Assembly: GCF_002900965.1 (NCBI RefSeq)
Contig: NZ_PJOM01000001.1
Coordinates: 744,001-808,000, forward strand
Reading direction: 5' to 3'
DNA length: 64,000 nt
Source of the DNA: Pseudotabrizicola formosa
Lineage (GTDB): Bacteria > Pseudomonadota > Alphaproteobacteria > Rhodobacterales > Rhodobacteraceae
Each line of letters begins with the position of its first letter. The first letter of the stretch is position 1. The translations under genes were made by a program, and so were the position numbers. Of the stretch, positions 1 to 9,552 are shown one piece after another. The notes under the pieces were generated by a model. The model saw nothing but the letters and a program-made list of their open reading frames with translations. It was not told the origin of the DNA and searched no databases.

Positions 1-315
1 ATTGGTGACTTCCGGATGCGCGGTCACGCTGCGCCAGGCACCTGCCGCCTCGGTCGGGCGTCCGGCCCGCACCAGCGATTTGGCAAGGCCGCGTTTCAGA
101 TCGATCCGGTCGGGGTTCTGCTCGGCGGTGCGCTGGAAATAGGCCACGGCTTCTTCGGGGTCGCCCACGGTCAGCATGATGTCGGACAGGTTGGACTCGT
201 CGATGACGTTCACGTCCTTCAACGCGCGCTGCACTTCGGCATCGGGGGATTTCTGGCACGCACTCAGGGCAACCGCGCCCGAAAGGCACAGTGCCGCAAC
301 GATCGGTCGGCGCAT
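1..315 (-). CDS. TadD-like TPR lipoprotein, 3' part outside window
   Basis: The minus-strand frame opens with ATG at 315 and stays open to base 1, giving 105 codons without a stop, so the C-terminus lies outside the window. Residues 1-20 form a lipoprotein signal with lipobox ALSAC (Cys20). The rest is helical and TPR-like, with segments such as EEAVAYFQRTAEQNP and LAKSLVRAGRPTEAAGAW. TPR lipoproteins of this type (TadD) assist secretin and pilus assembly in tad loci. It follows another TPR lipoprotein gene by 37 bp in the same direction, so it is probably the end of the tadZ-A-B-C transcript. The TPR and lipoprotein calls are seen in the sequence; the role in the pilus is inferred from position. 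Confidence 0.8.
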   Translation of the reverse strand, partial: MRRPIVAALCLSGAVALSACQKSPDAEVQRALKDVNVIDESNLSDIMLTVGDPEEAVAYFQRTAEQNPDRIDLKRGLAKSLVRAGRPTEAAGAWRSVTAHPEVTN

Positions 316-352
316 TTATGCGTCCTCTTTGACTGCTCCGGCCCTTGGCCCG

Positions 353-940
353 CTACAGTTCGGACAGCAACTCATAGGTGCTGTAGCCGCGCCGAACGAG
401 GGTGAACCGTGATGTTTCCTCGGGCTCAGCATACATGGCATCTTCACTTTTTGCGATGGCACGCATCAGGTTTTCGCGGATCATGTCCGTTTGGCCACTA
501 TCTGCGGCAAAGGCGCGCTGGAAGAACAGCCGCGCCTCGCCGTAATTGCCGCGTTCCATCAGCACGACGCCAAGATTGTTCAGCGCCGGCACAAAATCCG
601 GCTCTTCGACCACGGCTTTGCGCAACAGGTCTTCGGACTGGTTCAACCGGCCAAGGTGCAGGTTGGCAGAGCCAAGGGCCGACAGGACATCGGCGGTGAA
701 GCCCTGTTCGCCCGCCGCGCGCAGATAGGCCTTGAGTGCGAGGTCATATTCCTGCGCCGCCATCAGCCGATGGCCGACAATCAGCCCGTCGACGGATTGC
801 TCATTCGGATCGACGCCGAAGCCCATATCGCGCGCGCCAAACAGCCCACCCCCGCCTGTTGTGCCACAGGCGGCAATGGCAAGGGTCAGCGCCAGTGCAG
901 CGCCTGCAGATAAACGGATGCGCGAAATATCAACCTCCAC
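353..940 (-). CDS. tadD: TadD-family TPR lipoprotein of the tad pilus locus
   Basis: Tetratricopeptide lipoprotein of about 195 residues. The signal region (LSAGAALALTLAIAACG) ends in a lipobox Cys. Central repeats include LALKAYLRAAGEQG, ALGSANLHLGRLNQSEDLLRKA and ALNNLGVVLMERGNYGEARLFFQRA. TadD proteins act at the outer membrane in Flp pilus assembly. The start is ambiguous: ATG at 958 overlaps tadC by 29 bp without a good ribosome site, and GTG at 940 (used here) overlaps by 11 bp. An in-frame ATT at 928 lies 5 bp after a perfect GGAGG and one base after the tadC stop. It would give the most typical signal peptide, with Cys at residue 21. Stop and frame are certain; the start is not. Confidence 0.85.
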   Translation of the reverse strand: MEVDISRIRLSAGAALALTLAIAACGTTGGGGLFGARDMGFGVDPNEQSVDGLIVGHRLMAAQEYDLALKAYLRAAGEQGFTADVLSALGSANLHLGRLNQSEDLLRKAVVEEPDFVPALNNLGVVLMERGNYGEARLFFQRAFAADSGQTDMIRENLMRAIAKSEDAMYAEPEETSRFTLVRRGYSTYELLSEL

Positions 941-1910
941 CCCCCATCTTGCCGGCAAAGCCTGCCAAAGACGGTCCGATCAGGATAACCAGAAGCGGCG
1001 GCAGGGTGAAGAGCATTGTGCCCAGCGTCAACTTGGTGGGGATTGTGTTGGCCTTTTCCTCGGCGCGCATGATGCGTTTGTCACGCATTTCCGCCGAATA
1101 GACCCGCAACGCATCGGCGATAGAGGTGCCGAAGCTGGCCGACTGGATCAGTGTGGTGACGAAAGAGGTGATGTCGGGCAGGCCCACACGCTCGGACATG
1201 TCGCGCAGAACGGCGATGCGTTCCTTGCCGGCCTTGACCTCTTGCGCCACCGTTTCAAATTCCTCGGCCAGGGCAGGGTATCCGTTGCGGGCCTCATTGC
1301 CCACACGGATGATCGACTGATCCAGCGATTGCCCGGCCTCGACACAGACCAGCATCATGTCCAGCGCGTCGGGGAAACCTTCGGTGATCTGCTGCTGGCG
1401 TTCGGCAATGCGCCGGGTGATCCAGTAGACCGGGGCGTAATAGCCGACGGCGGCAGGCAGGATGGTGTAGAGCACCATGGTCTGGGTGGTCAGTTCGGTC
1501 TGGGCCGATTTGAGCAGGCTGTACAGCAGGCCCAGCACCAGAATGCCGATCCCCATTGCAAACTGTGAAAAGTGGAAGATCCGCACGGCCCCCTTGCCGC
1601 GATAGCCCGCGCGCAGAAGTTTCAGCCGTGTGGCGGAGAGTTCCTCGGCGCTTTGCGGCTCCAGGTAGGTGGCGAAACGCTCCAGCTTGTCGGCCTTGGA
1701 CGGGCCGCCCCGGCGCAGCTTTTCCACCGTGTCCGTCGCCTTGCCGGTGCGCAGGGCGCGAATATTGTCCAGCGGATCTTTCTTCTTTTGCAGCAGTGTC
1801 GGCAGCGCCACGATGATCAGCAAAAGCCCGACGCCGCCAAGCGCCAGCAGCGGCCCCATCGGACCCAGAAGATCGGTCAGCAGGGTGTTGATTTGAGAGA
1901 ATATCTGCAT
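930..1910 (-). CDS. tadC: Tad pilus inner-membrane platform protein TadC
   Basis: 326 residues with the T2SSF/GspF fold of type II secretion and type IV pilus platform proteins. There are hydrophobic segments near residues 20-38, 115-135, 140-165 and 295-315. The cytoplasmic part (GFPDALDMMLVCVEAGQSL, DALRVYSAEMRDKR) carries the family signature FGTSIADALR. With TadB it forms the inner-membrane base on which the TadA ATPase acts. It starts 9 bp after tadB ends and its stop is next to the following TPR lipoprotein gene, so it belongs to one operon with tadZ-A-B. The C-terminus ends in a short Gly run (GKMGGGG). Confidence 0.95.
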   Translation of the reverse strand: MQIFSQINTLLTDLLGPMGPLLALGGVGLLLIIVALPTLLQKKKDPLDNIRALRTGKATDTVEKLRRGGPSKADKLERFATYLEPQSAEELSATRLKLLRAGYRGKGAVRIFHFSQFAMGIGILVLGLLYSLLKSAQTELTTQTMVLYTILPAAVGYYAPVYWITRRIAERQQQITEGFPDALDMMLVCVEAGQSLDQSIIRVGNEARNGYPALAEEFETVAQEVKAGKERIAVLRDMSERVGLPDITSFVTTLIQSASFGTSIADALRVYSAEMRDKRIMRAEEKANTIPTKLTLGTMLFTLPPLLVILIGPSLAGFAGKMGGGG

Positions 1911-1919
1911 CTGCAGCCC

Positions 1920-2888
1920 CTAGACTTTGATGGTCGTCATAATCTTCATGTAGAAGACGTTGATGGTCAGCATGACGCCGACAAAGATTCCCGCCGGTAC
2001 AAAGGCCGCAGTATCCTTGACCTCTGCGTAGTAATTCGGGTCGACCATGTTGATCGCAACCAGCGCCCCCAGCGGGAAGGCAGACAGGAACGTGCCAGAC
2101 CATTTCGCTTCGGCGGTGATGGCCTTGACGCGGCGGAACAGCTTGTAACGCGCCCGCACCACCTTTCCCAGCCCTTCGAGGATTTCGGCCAGGTTGCCGC
2201 CCGCCTGCTGCTGGATCGCGACGGCGACGGCAAGGAACCGCAGATCCTGATTGTCCATCCGCTCGGCAAAGGCCTTGAGGCTGTCGGCAACATTGCGGCC
2301 ATAGGCGGCTTCGTCCGCGATCATGCCGAATTCGGTGCCAAGCGGATCCGAGACCTCTTTTGCCACGATCCCGATGGCCGAGGCAAAGGGGTGACCGACG
2401 CGCAGGGACCGGACCATCAGCTCGATCGCTTCGGCCAGCTGTTCCTCCATCTTGGCGATGCGTGTCTTGGCCTTCTTGTTGACCCAGAAATATACCCCGC
2501 CCACGCCCATGATCACCGCAATGGCAATGCGGATCGGGGTATCAACGGCGGTGCCGACGGTCAGCCCGGCAAAGGCAAAGACCGTGACCAGCGCCATGAT
2601 GCCGATCAGTTGTTTGGGGGAGAAGGCGATATTGGCCTTTTGCGCCTTGTCGGCCAACAGGGAATAAAGCGGAATGCCGCGCGACGACATGTGCTGGCTC
2701 ATCTCCTTGCGGAGCTGTTCCAGAACCTGTTCGCGGTTGCTGTTTTTCTGCATCAAGGCCAGACGGCGGCTGACCCGGCTGTCCATGCTGATGGATTTGC
2801 CGAAAACGGTCAGATACAGGCCTTCGACCAGCACCACGACCGCGACGAAGATCAGAATATAGATCAGGGGTGCTGCTGAAATTTCCAT
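1920..2888 (-). CDS. tadB: Tad pilus inner-membrane platform protein TadB
   Basis: 322 residues, GspF-domain protein. It has an N-terminal membrane segment (LIYILIFVAVVVLVEGLYL), a paired hydrophobic region near 95-135, the conserved cytoplasmic helices (LAEAIELMVRSLRVGHPF, VADSLKAFAERMDNQDLRF, AIQQQAGGNLAEILEGL) and two C-terminal membrane segments. TadB partners TadC to form the pilus motor platform. The ATG at 2888 lies 11 bp after the tadA stop. GspF duplication explains its resemblance to TadC. No oddities seen. Confidence 0.95.
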   Translation of the reverse strand: MEISAAPLIYILIFVAVVVLVEGLYLTVFGKSISMDSRVSRRLALMQKNSNREQVLEQLRKEMSQHMSSRGIPLYSLLADKAQKANIAFSPKQLIGIMALVTVFAFAGLTVGTAVDTPIRIAIAVIMGVGGVYFWVNKKAKTRIAKMEEQLAEAIELMVRSLRVGHPFASAIGIVAKEVSDPLGTEFGMIADEAAYGRNVADSLKAFAERMDNQDLRFLAVAVAIQQQAGGNLAEILEGLGKVVRARYKLFRRVKAITAEAKWSGTFLSAFPLGALVAINMVDPNYYAEVKDTAAFVPAGIFVGVMLTINVFYMKIMTTIKV

Positions 2889-2899
2889 GGTGCGGCCCC

Positions 2900-4360
<1,461 letters not shown>

Positions 4361-4381
4361 CGGTATGCCCCCTTGGCCCGA

Positions 4382-5680
4382 TCAGGCCTTGCCAGACTCC
4401 ACGCCCTTGTTCAGGTCGTGCAGCGACTTGGCGAGTTTCTGGATTTCCTTGCGCAGCGGGTTCTTTGCCGCGGTCTCTGCAAGCGGCAGGCCGTGATCAT
4501 TGGCCTGCGTGACCTGCACACTGCCATCGGGCAGTTGCAGTTCGATTGTGATATCAAGGCTTTCCGCCATGCGCTTGACCCGGCTTTTGCCCGACAGATC
4601 GGTGAACTTCGGCGCGCGGTTCAGCACGTAGCGCAGCTTTTCATGCGGCAGGGCTTCGGCCTTCAGCGCGCGGATCAGGCGCAGGATGTTCTGGGCTGAG
4701 CGCAGGTCAAGTTCCAGCAGCGCGAAATAGACATGGGCGCGGGTCAGGATGGCTTCGGTCCAGACCACGATGGTCTTGGGCATGTCGATGATGACATAGT
4801 CAAAATTGGCCGCCGCCATGTCAACGATCCGGCCGATGTCTTCGGGCCCGATGATATCGAGCGGCAACATGTCGGCCGGCGCGGTAAAGACGTGCAGGCG
4901 GTCGTTGAAGGTCAGCATCGACTGCAGGAACGTGTCGCTGTCGACGCTGGCGGTATCGGACAACACTTCGAACACGATTTCCTTGCGTGGCAGGTCCAGA
5001 TAGGTGGCGGCCGACCCATATTGGAAATCGAAATCCAGCAGGCAGACGCGGGGCGCGTCGGTTTTCGACAGGCTTGCCAGTTCCCATGCAAGGTTGACGG
5101 CAAATGTTGACGCGCCGGTACCGCCCGCCAGGCCGTGAACCGGCAGCACCACGCCTTCGCGGTCACCCTTGGCCTTGAATTTCGGCGTCTGGACCACTTC
5201 GGGCTCGGGGTCTGGCACAAGCGATATGGTTGGCGCAGCACTGGGGGTAGCGGTGACCGGCACCGGGACGGCGGCCTGCCGCAGACGTTCGATGGCATCC
5301 TGCAACGCGCCGTCTGGCAGCGGATAGGGCAGGAAATCATCGCCCCCCAGACGCAGCAGCTGATGCAGCACCATGGGGCCGATCTGATCGGCGATCAGCA
5401 GCACCTTGATATTCTGAGCCTTTGCCGTCTGAACGATCTCGGCAATACGGGCCAGGTCAGCCTCGTCTTCGGCGTCGACGGCGATGGCCACGAACTCCAG
5501 CGTGCCTGCTTCCGGCTGAGCCATGAATTGTACGGCATCTTCAAACGACAGATCGCCCCAGCTTTCGCCAAGGGCATTTTCCATGTCATCGATCAGCAGT
5601 TCGAAATTCTGCACGTCCCGCGATATGGTGCAGGCCTTGATCGGTGCGGGATCTGGTTGAAGGGTTGCCACGCTGGTCAT
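4382..5680 (-). CDS. tadZ: TadZ/CpaE pilus localisation ATPase
   Basis: 432 residues. The N-terminal 130 residues resemble the atypical receiver domain of TadZ/CpaE. Residues about 175-420 form a MinD/ParA-like domain. The deviant P-loop reads HGLAGGTGASTFAVNLAWEL, so the signature Lys of KGGxGxT is replaced (LAGGTGAS). Later motifs include CLLDFDFQYGSAATYLDL and YVIIDMPKT. CpaE/TadZ proteins position the Tad machine at the cell pole. The ATG at 5680 follows AGAGGCGAG. It is the first gene after the terminator at 5901-5931, so it probably starts the tadZABC-tadD transcript from its own promoter in 5681-5900. Confidence 0.93.
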   Translation of the reverse strand: MTSVATLQPDPAPIKACTISRDVQNFELLIDDMENALGESWGDLSFEDAVQFMAQPEAGTLEFVAIAVDAEDEADLARIAEIVQTAKAQNIKVLLIADQIGPMVLHQLLRLGGDDFLPYPLPDGALQDAIERLRQAAVPVPVTATPSAAPTISLVPDPEPEVVQTPKFKAKGDREGVVLPVHGLAGGTGASTFAVNLAWELASLSKTDAPRVCLLDFDFQYGSAATYLDLPRKEIVFEVLSDTASVDSDTFLQSMLTFNDRLHVFTAPADMLPLDIIGPEDIGRIVDMAAANFDYVIIDMPKTIVVWTEAILTRAHVYFALLELDLRSAQNILRLIRALKAEALPHEKLRYVLNRAPKFTDLSGKSRVKRMAESLDITIELQLPDGSVQVTQANDHGLPLAETAAKNPLRKEIQKLAKSLHDLNKGVESGKA

Positions 5681-5900
5681 CTCGCCTCTTGTCCTTCCCG
5701 AAGACGGAGCCGGTGCAGGGCGTGCCCAGAGGCGACATCAACCCAGATCTGCTCCGGAGCCGTGCAGGCCATCGCCCGCGACTGTTTCCATTGTCTCTAG
5801 GAATGCTAGAGAATGGTGGCAGGAATGGGGCTAAAAGATCGTGATTCTTTGATATTTGGGAGGACGGCAGCACAGAAATCTGCATGACCCCCGGTCCATA
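5681..5900 (-). other. Leader/promoter region of tadZ, no gene
   Basis: Together with the hairpin at 5901-5931 and its far flank this makes a 310-bp gene-free stretch between the OmpA-like gene and tadZ. No credible ORF, repeat or RNA was seen. Because a terminator closes the upstream operon, a minus-strand promoter for tadZ must lie here, but no clear -35/-10 pair could be assigned by eye. Confidence 0.5.
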
Positions 5901-5931
5901 AAAAAAGGAGGCCTGGTTTGGCCCCCTTTTT
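5901..5931 (-). terminator. Bidirectional rho-independent terminator between the two tad transcripts
   Basis: AAAAAGG-A-GGCC at 5902-5913 pairs with GGCC-C-CCTTTTT at 5920-5931 around the loop TGGTTT, with one internal A/C mismatch. The A-run and T-run give a U-tract on both strands. It lies 60 bp past the stop of the OmpA-like gene (minus strand) and about 220 bp before tadZ, so it separates flp-rcpC-rcpA-ompA from tadZABC. Confidence 0.85.
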
Positions 5932-5990
5932 CACTGTTTTCTGCCGTGCAACAGTGCGCTGATGGCGCACCCGCCGGCTTTGGTGACAGG

Positions 5991-6647
5991 TCATTGGCCC
6001 GGATCGACCTGGGTGCGCACCTGCGTGGTTGGGGCGATCGGCCGGACCGCACTTGCGACGTATTCGCGGAAGATGACTTCGGCATATTTTCCGTTGAGCG
6101 GCGCGCTCCGGCCTCTGTGGAACCCGGCCACTTCGGTCACCGTGCGGCGGTTCGCCTCTTCGGGGCCTTGGGTGGCAACGACCGGACGGGTCTTGCCATA
6201 AGACACCAAAGCCTCCAGCCGCTGGGGGCTTATGCCCTGACTGGCGAAGAATGCCACCACAGCTTGTGCGCGGCGCTTGCCAAGGGCCTGATTGTAGCTG
6301 TTCGACCCAACCAGATCGGTGTGGCCATAGACCGAAAACCGCAGTTCGGGGAACTGGCGGATCCAGTCGGCCTGACGGGCCAGCACCTGCCGCGCTTCGG
6401 GCGTCAGCTGGGCGCTGTTGAAGGCGAAGGTAACCGTGCTGGGCACTTCTGCCCGGAACCGGACGTTGAGTTGCTGGGTCGCGTTGATTTCGCCCGACAT
6501 GATGGCGGCGTTGTTGCGGGTGACAGAGCCATAGCCGCCCTCGTCGATCTCATACCCCAACTGCCGGTCAAAGGCCGGAGAGGATGTGCAGGCGGCCAAT
6601 CCGGTGACCAGCAAGAGGCTGAGCATGGCGGTGGAGAGTCTGAGCAT
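5991..6647 (-). CDS. OmpA-family lipoprotein of the tad locus
   Basis: 218 residues. The lipoprotein signal peptide ends in lipobox GLAAC (Cys20). The C-terminal OmpA domain (about 75-180) has VTFAFNSAQLTPEARQVL, the peptidoglycan-binding signature YGHTDLVGSNSYNQALGKRRA and the final VVATQGPEEANRRTV. OmpA-like domains anchor outer-membrane complexes to peptidoglycan, and in Rhodobacteraceae tad loci such a gene commonly follows the secretin. It starts 5 bp after the secretin stop and is the last gene before the terminator at 5901-5931. The family call is clear; the role as pilus-channel anchor is inferred. Confidence 0.9.
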   Translation of the reverse strand: MLRLSTAMLSLLLVTGLAACTSSPAFDRQLGYEIDEGGYGSVTRNNAAIMSGEINATQQLNVRFRAEVPSTVTFAFNSAQLTPEARQVLARQADWIRQFPELRFSVYGHTDLVGSNSYNQALGKRRAQAVVAFFASQGISPQRLEALVSYGKTRPVVATQGPEEANRRTVTEVAGFHRGRSAPLNGKYAEVIFREYVASAVRPIAPTTQVRTQVDPGQ

Positions 6648-6652
6648 CGGCC

Positions 6653-8047
6653 TTACTCCATCACATAGCCATAGGAGGTGCTGAAATCTTGCCGCGCCAC
6701 CTCACCTGCGGCACCGCGCTGCGGCCCGACAACCGACCCGTTCAGGAAAAATTCCCGCTCTGTCGGCAGGCGGACGCGATCTGTCGGCAGGGCATAGACA
6801 TCACCGCGGGTCGGCGTCACCAGATGCGGGGTGATGATGATCACCAGTTCCGACTGGTTGCGCTGATAATCCGAGCTGCGGAACAGCGCTCCAAGGATCG
6901 GCACATCACCGATCCAGGGCAACTGGTTGTTCAGGTTGCGGAAATCGTCCTGCAACAGACCGGCGATCGCGAAACTTTCGCCGTCGCGCATTTCCACTGT
7001 TGTCGATGTCTCGCGGCGTTTGAAGGCATTGATCGAGAAACCGCCCGATTCGATCGAGATGGTGGTGTCGATGGATGAAACGGCGGCATTGAGCTGCAGG
7101 TTGATGATATCGCCATCTACAACCGTGGGCGTAAAGCTCAGCTCGACGCCGAACGGCTTGTACTCCACCGCCACGCCATCGTCGCTCAGCACCGGGATGG
7201 GATATTCGCCGCCGCCCAGGAACCGTGCCTCTTGCCCCGAAAGGGCGGTCAGGTTCGGTTCGGCCAGCGTGCGCACGACGCCTTTCGACTCCAGCGCCTC
7301 CAACAGCACGGCAAATTGGACCGAGCCGGCATTGAAGCCAATGTTGAGTGCGCCCCGCGTGCCCGGAGCGGTGGTGATCGGACCGCCGATGCTGTTGCCC
7401 GGCGAAAGGAAAGTGCCGGTTTCGCCGGCGCTGATGTTGCGGCCACCGTTCTGCGCGGCCAGTGACACCCCGAGGTTCTTTGAAACCGAGCGCTGCATTT
7501 CGGCAAAGCGGACCTTGAGCATCACCTGCTGGGTGCCGCCCACGCTCATCAGGTTGGACACGCGTTCGGGCGCATAGCGGTTGGCCAGATCCAACGCGCG
7601 GTCAAGTTTGGCGGTCGATGACACCACGCCGGACAGCACGATGCCGTCATTGGCGGTGCGCACCTCGATCGGCTCGCCGGGCAGAATCTGCTGCAGGCGT
7701 TCCTTGAACTCGGCAATATCGGGGGTGACATGCACATCGACGTTGGAAATCAGCCGCCCGTCAGGGGCCAGCAGCGTCAGCGTGGTGCGGCCCGGCGTCT
7801 TGCCCAGCACATAGATCGAGCGGTCCGACAGGGTGGAGATATCGGCAATGCCGGGGTTGGCGATGGAGAGTTCGGCAAAGGGCGTGTCGCTTTCAACCAC
7901 CACGGCACGGTTCATCGGCACCTGCAGCGGTTGCGAAACAGAGCCACGCATCACGCGCAGCGTTTCTGCCGAAGCGGCACCCGTCAGCACGGTGGTGGAC
8001 AAGGCCGCAGCCATCAGGCCCGCCCTTAAAAGGATACTCATGCTCAT
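6653..8047 (-). CDS. rcpA: Tad secretin RcpA/CpaC
   Basis: 464-residue outer-membrane secretin through which the Flp pilus exits. After the signal peptide (cleavage near GAASAE) comes the pilus-assembly N-terminal domain (LRVMRGSVSQPLQVPMNRAV), then a BON-like domain (EFKERLQQILPGEPIEVRTA) and the secretin domain from about 190 (VMLKVRFAEMQRSVSKNLGV, VVRTLAEPNLTALSGQEARF, GVELSFTPTVVDGDIINLQL, GDVPILGALFRS). The start chosen is ATG 8047 (MSMSILL) with GGGCAGGT upstream. ATG 8068 would put charged residues ahead of the signal and lacks a better site. It is 5 bp upstream of the OmpA-like gene. Confidence 0.95.
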   Translation of the reverse strand: MSMSILLRAGLMAAALSTTVLTGAASAETLRVMRGSVSQPLQVPMNRAVVVESDTPFAELSIANPGIADISTLSDRSIYVLGKTPGRTTLTLLAPDGRLISNVDVHVTPDIAEFKERLQQILPGEPIEVRTANDGIVLSGVVSSTAKLDRALDLANRYAPERVSNLMSVGGTQQVMLKVRFAEMQRSVSKNLGVSLAAQNGGRNISAGETGTFLSPGNSIGGPITTAPGTRGALNIGFNAGSVQFAVLLEALESKGVVRTLAEPNLTALSGQEARFLGGGEYPIPVLSDDGVAVEYKPFGVELSFTPTVVDGDIINLQLNAAVSSIDTTISIESGGFSINAFKRRETSTTVEMRDGESFAIAGLLQDDFRNLNNQLPWIGDVPILGALFRSSDYQRNQSELVIIITPHLVTPTRGDVYALPTDRVRLPTEREFFLNGSVVGPQRGAAGEVARQDFSTSYGYVME

Positions 8048-8249
8048 GTGACCTGCCCTTTCGATCACGCCTCTTTCCGGGTCTTTTCGCCCGTATTTTT
8101 AACGAAGATGCCTGCAAAGCCGTTTTTTTGCAAGAATCAAACGCTTATTGGTCAAAGCTTATGTGGATAAGGTGCAACAGGGCGCAACAGATCGGCCAAA
8201 GTGACAGGACAGCCACCAGATAAGGTGCTGCCCATAGTCAGAGCCGGTG

Positions 8250-9089
8250 TCAGTTCGTGCAGGGAATCGGCACCTCGACCCGTTCACTGCCGCTGCGTTG
8301 GATGACCGTGCAGACCTTTTCTGCCTCGACCTGGACCACTTCCTGGTTTTGAATGTTCAGCAACTCGCGGCTGTTGATCTCGATGGTTTCGGTGACGCTG
8401 TCATCGCCGGAGCCGACCAGAGACAGGGCCAGACGTCCCGTCGCCTGGGCCTGTGCCAGACGGGCGACCTGTGACGGTGTGGCGGCCACAGTGACTGTGC
8501 GGGCAACCGTTGCCCCGGCACTGGCATCAGCCTGCTGGTCCACTGCGATGATCCGGGTAGAACTTTCGATCAGCCGGGTGATTTCACCCCCCGTGCCGTC
8601 GACGGCCCCTGTCCAGTAGACATCCACCCGGTCGCCGGGCTGCACAAAGCCAGACACGCCCGATGACACATCGACATTGATGGCAAAGGCGCGCATGCCC
8701 TTGGCAATCTGGCCGGTCAGGCCAGCCCCCTTGCCGGGGTCTGTGACCTTGGAGGTGAGGATCGGTTCAAACTTGTCCATCTGGCGCAGAATATAGCGGC
8801 GATCCTCGACCCCGGCGGGGAACAACACGGCCTCATCGCTGAACACGCCTTCGGGAAGCGAGTTTTGGGGCCAATAGACCAGCTGCACGTCTTCGGGCGT
8901 CAGCTCTTCCCCGTAATTCTTGGTCTTGGTGACCACATAGACCTGAACAATCGGGCCGACCTTGGCCCGCAGCTCGCGTTCCTGTTCCAGCTGCGTCTGC
9001 GTCTGGCCGATGTAACCTTTCGCCAGATAGACGGCACTGCCCGCGAGGGCGACCCCTGCCACAAGCACCAGTCCGAACATGCCGCGCAT
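8250..9089 (-). CDS. rcpC: Flp pilus assembly protein RcpC/CpaB
   Basis: 279 residues with one N-terminal membrane anchor (MFGLVLVAGVALAGSAVYLA), a SAF domain (VYVVTKTKNYGEELTPEDVQ, VLFPAGVEDRRYILRQMD), the RcpC/CpaB domain (GMRAFAINVDVSSGVSGFVQ, PGDRVDVYWTG) and a C-terminal part with two Cys. CpaB/RcpC is a periplasmic Tad component associated with the secretin. The ribosome site GGAAAGGG precedes ATG 9089. The 202-bp space before rcpA is large for a tad operon and contains an AT-rich stretch (8090-8165) that could hold an extra promoter. Confidence 0.93.
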   Translation of the reverse strand: MRGMFGLVLVAGVALAGSAVYLAKGYIGQTQTQLEQERELRAKVGPIVQVYVVTKTKNYGEELTPEDVQLVYWPQNSLPEGVFSDEAVLFPAGVEDRRYILRQMDKFEPILTSKVTDPGKGAGLTGQIAKGMRAFAINVDVSSGVSGFVQPGDRVDVYWTGAVDGTGGEITRLIESSTRIIAVDQQADASAGATVARTVTVAATPSQVARLAQAQATGRLALSLVGSGDDSVTETIEINSRELLNIQNQEVVQVEAEKVCTVIQRSGSERVEVPIPCTN

Positions 9090-9154
9090 TCAAATACCCT
9101 TTCCAGCGATAAGCGGGGGTGCAGACTGCGCCGCCGCTCCGTGTTCCTGGCGCT

Positions 9155-9361
9155 TTATGGCCGCGCCTGTGCCTCAGTGATGAACGACACGATCGTCGAA
9201 CCGACCGCTGCAAAAATCTGCGGCGTCATAAGCGTGGCGATCGTCAGCGCAAGACCGGCAACAGCAACGGTCAAAACCACCCAATCGACGGTCACCGCAC
9301 CGGTTTCGTCGGTCCAGAACCGGATCAGGCGGCGAGAGTGCGGGATCGAGAGAGATCTCAT
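9155..9361 (-). CDS. Second Flp-like pilin (68 aa)
   Basis: Starts at ATG 9361 (MRSLSIPHSRRLIRFWTDE). Upstream in-frame codons run into the hairpin at 9481-9512 and are not credible. A prepilin motif TDETG-AVTVDWVVLT matches the neighbouring Flp, with a hydrophobic helix VVLTVAVAGLALTIATLM after the Gly cleavage site. The leader is basic and about 20 residues long, longer than that of the 63-aa Flp. It is probably a minor or alternative pilin or pseudopilin processed by TadV-type prepilin peptidase. It sits between flp and rcpC, and the flp terminator-like hairpin separates it from flp. Confidence 0.85.
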   Translation of the reverse strand: MRSLSIPHSRRLIRFWTDETGAVTVDWVVLTVAVAGLALTIATLMTPQIFAAVGSTIVSFITEAQARP

Positions 9362-9475
9362 GATACTGGCCCCTTGTTGAGGTGTCCAAGTTGTAAGGTC
9401 ATGCACTGCTGCCGACCCGCAATGTGTCTGAGGGTCTTGGGACACCTGCCCAAATCCGCAACGCACATCGCAGAC

Positions 9476-9512
9476 GAGAAAGGGCGCGGACCGGAACACC
9501 GGTCCGCGCCCT
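9476..9512 (-). terminator. Terminator/attenuator downstream of flp
   Basis: A perfect 14-bp stem, AGGGCGCGGACCGG (9481-9494) with CCGGTCCGCGCCCT (9499-9512), closed by loop AACA. Read on the minus strand it is followed by TTTCTC. It lies 40 bp past the flp stop and 119 bp before the second pilin. It probably ends or stabilises an abundant flp mRNA and lets some transcription continue into the assembly genes. Confidence 0.7.
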
Positions 9513-9552
9513 GAGGCTCAACCGGACAACGAAAGGTTGTCCCGCTCAGCTC

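Noticed and set aside
1572-2879. 435-codon plus-strand frame opposite tadB/tadC
   Set aside because: Asp/His/Gln-rich mirror of coding sequence with no recognisable motif; overlaps two certain tad genes.
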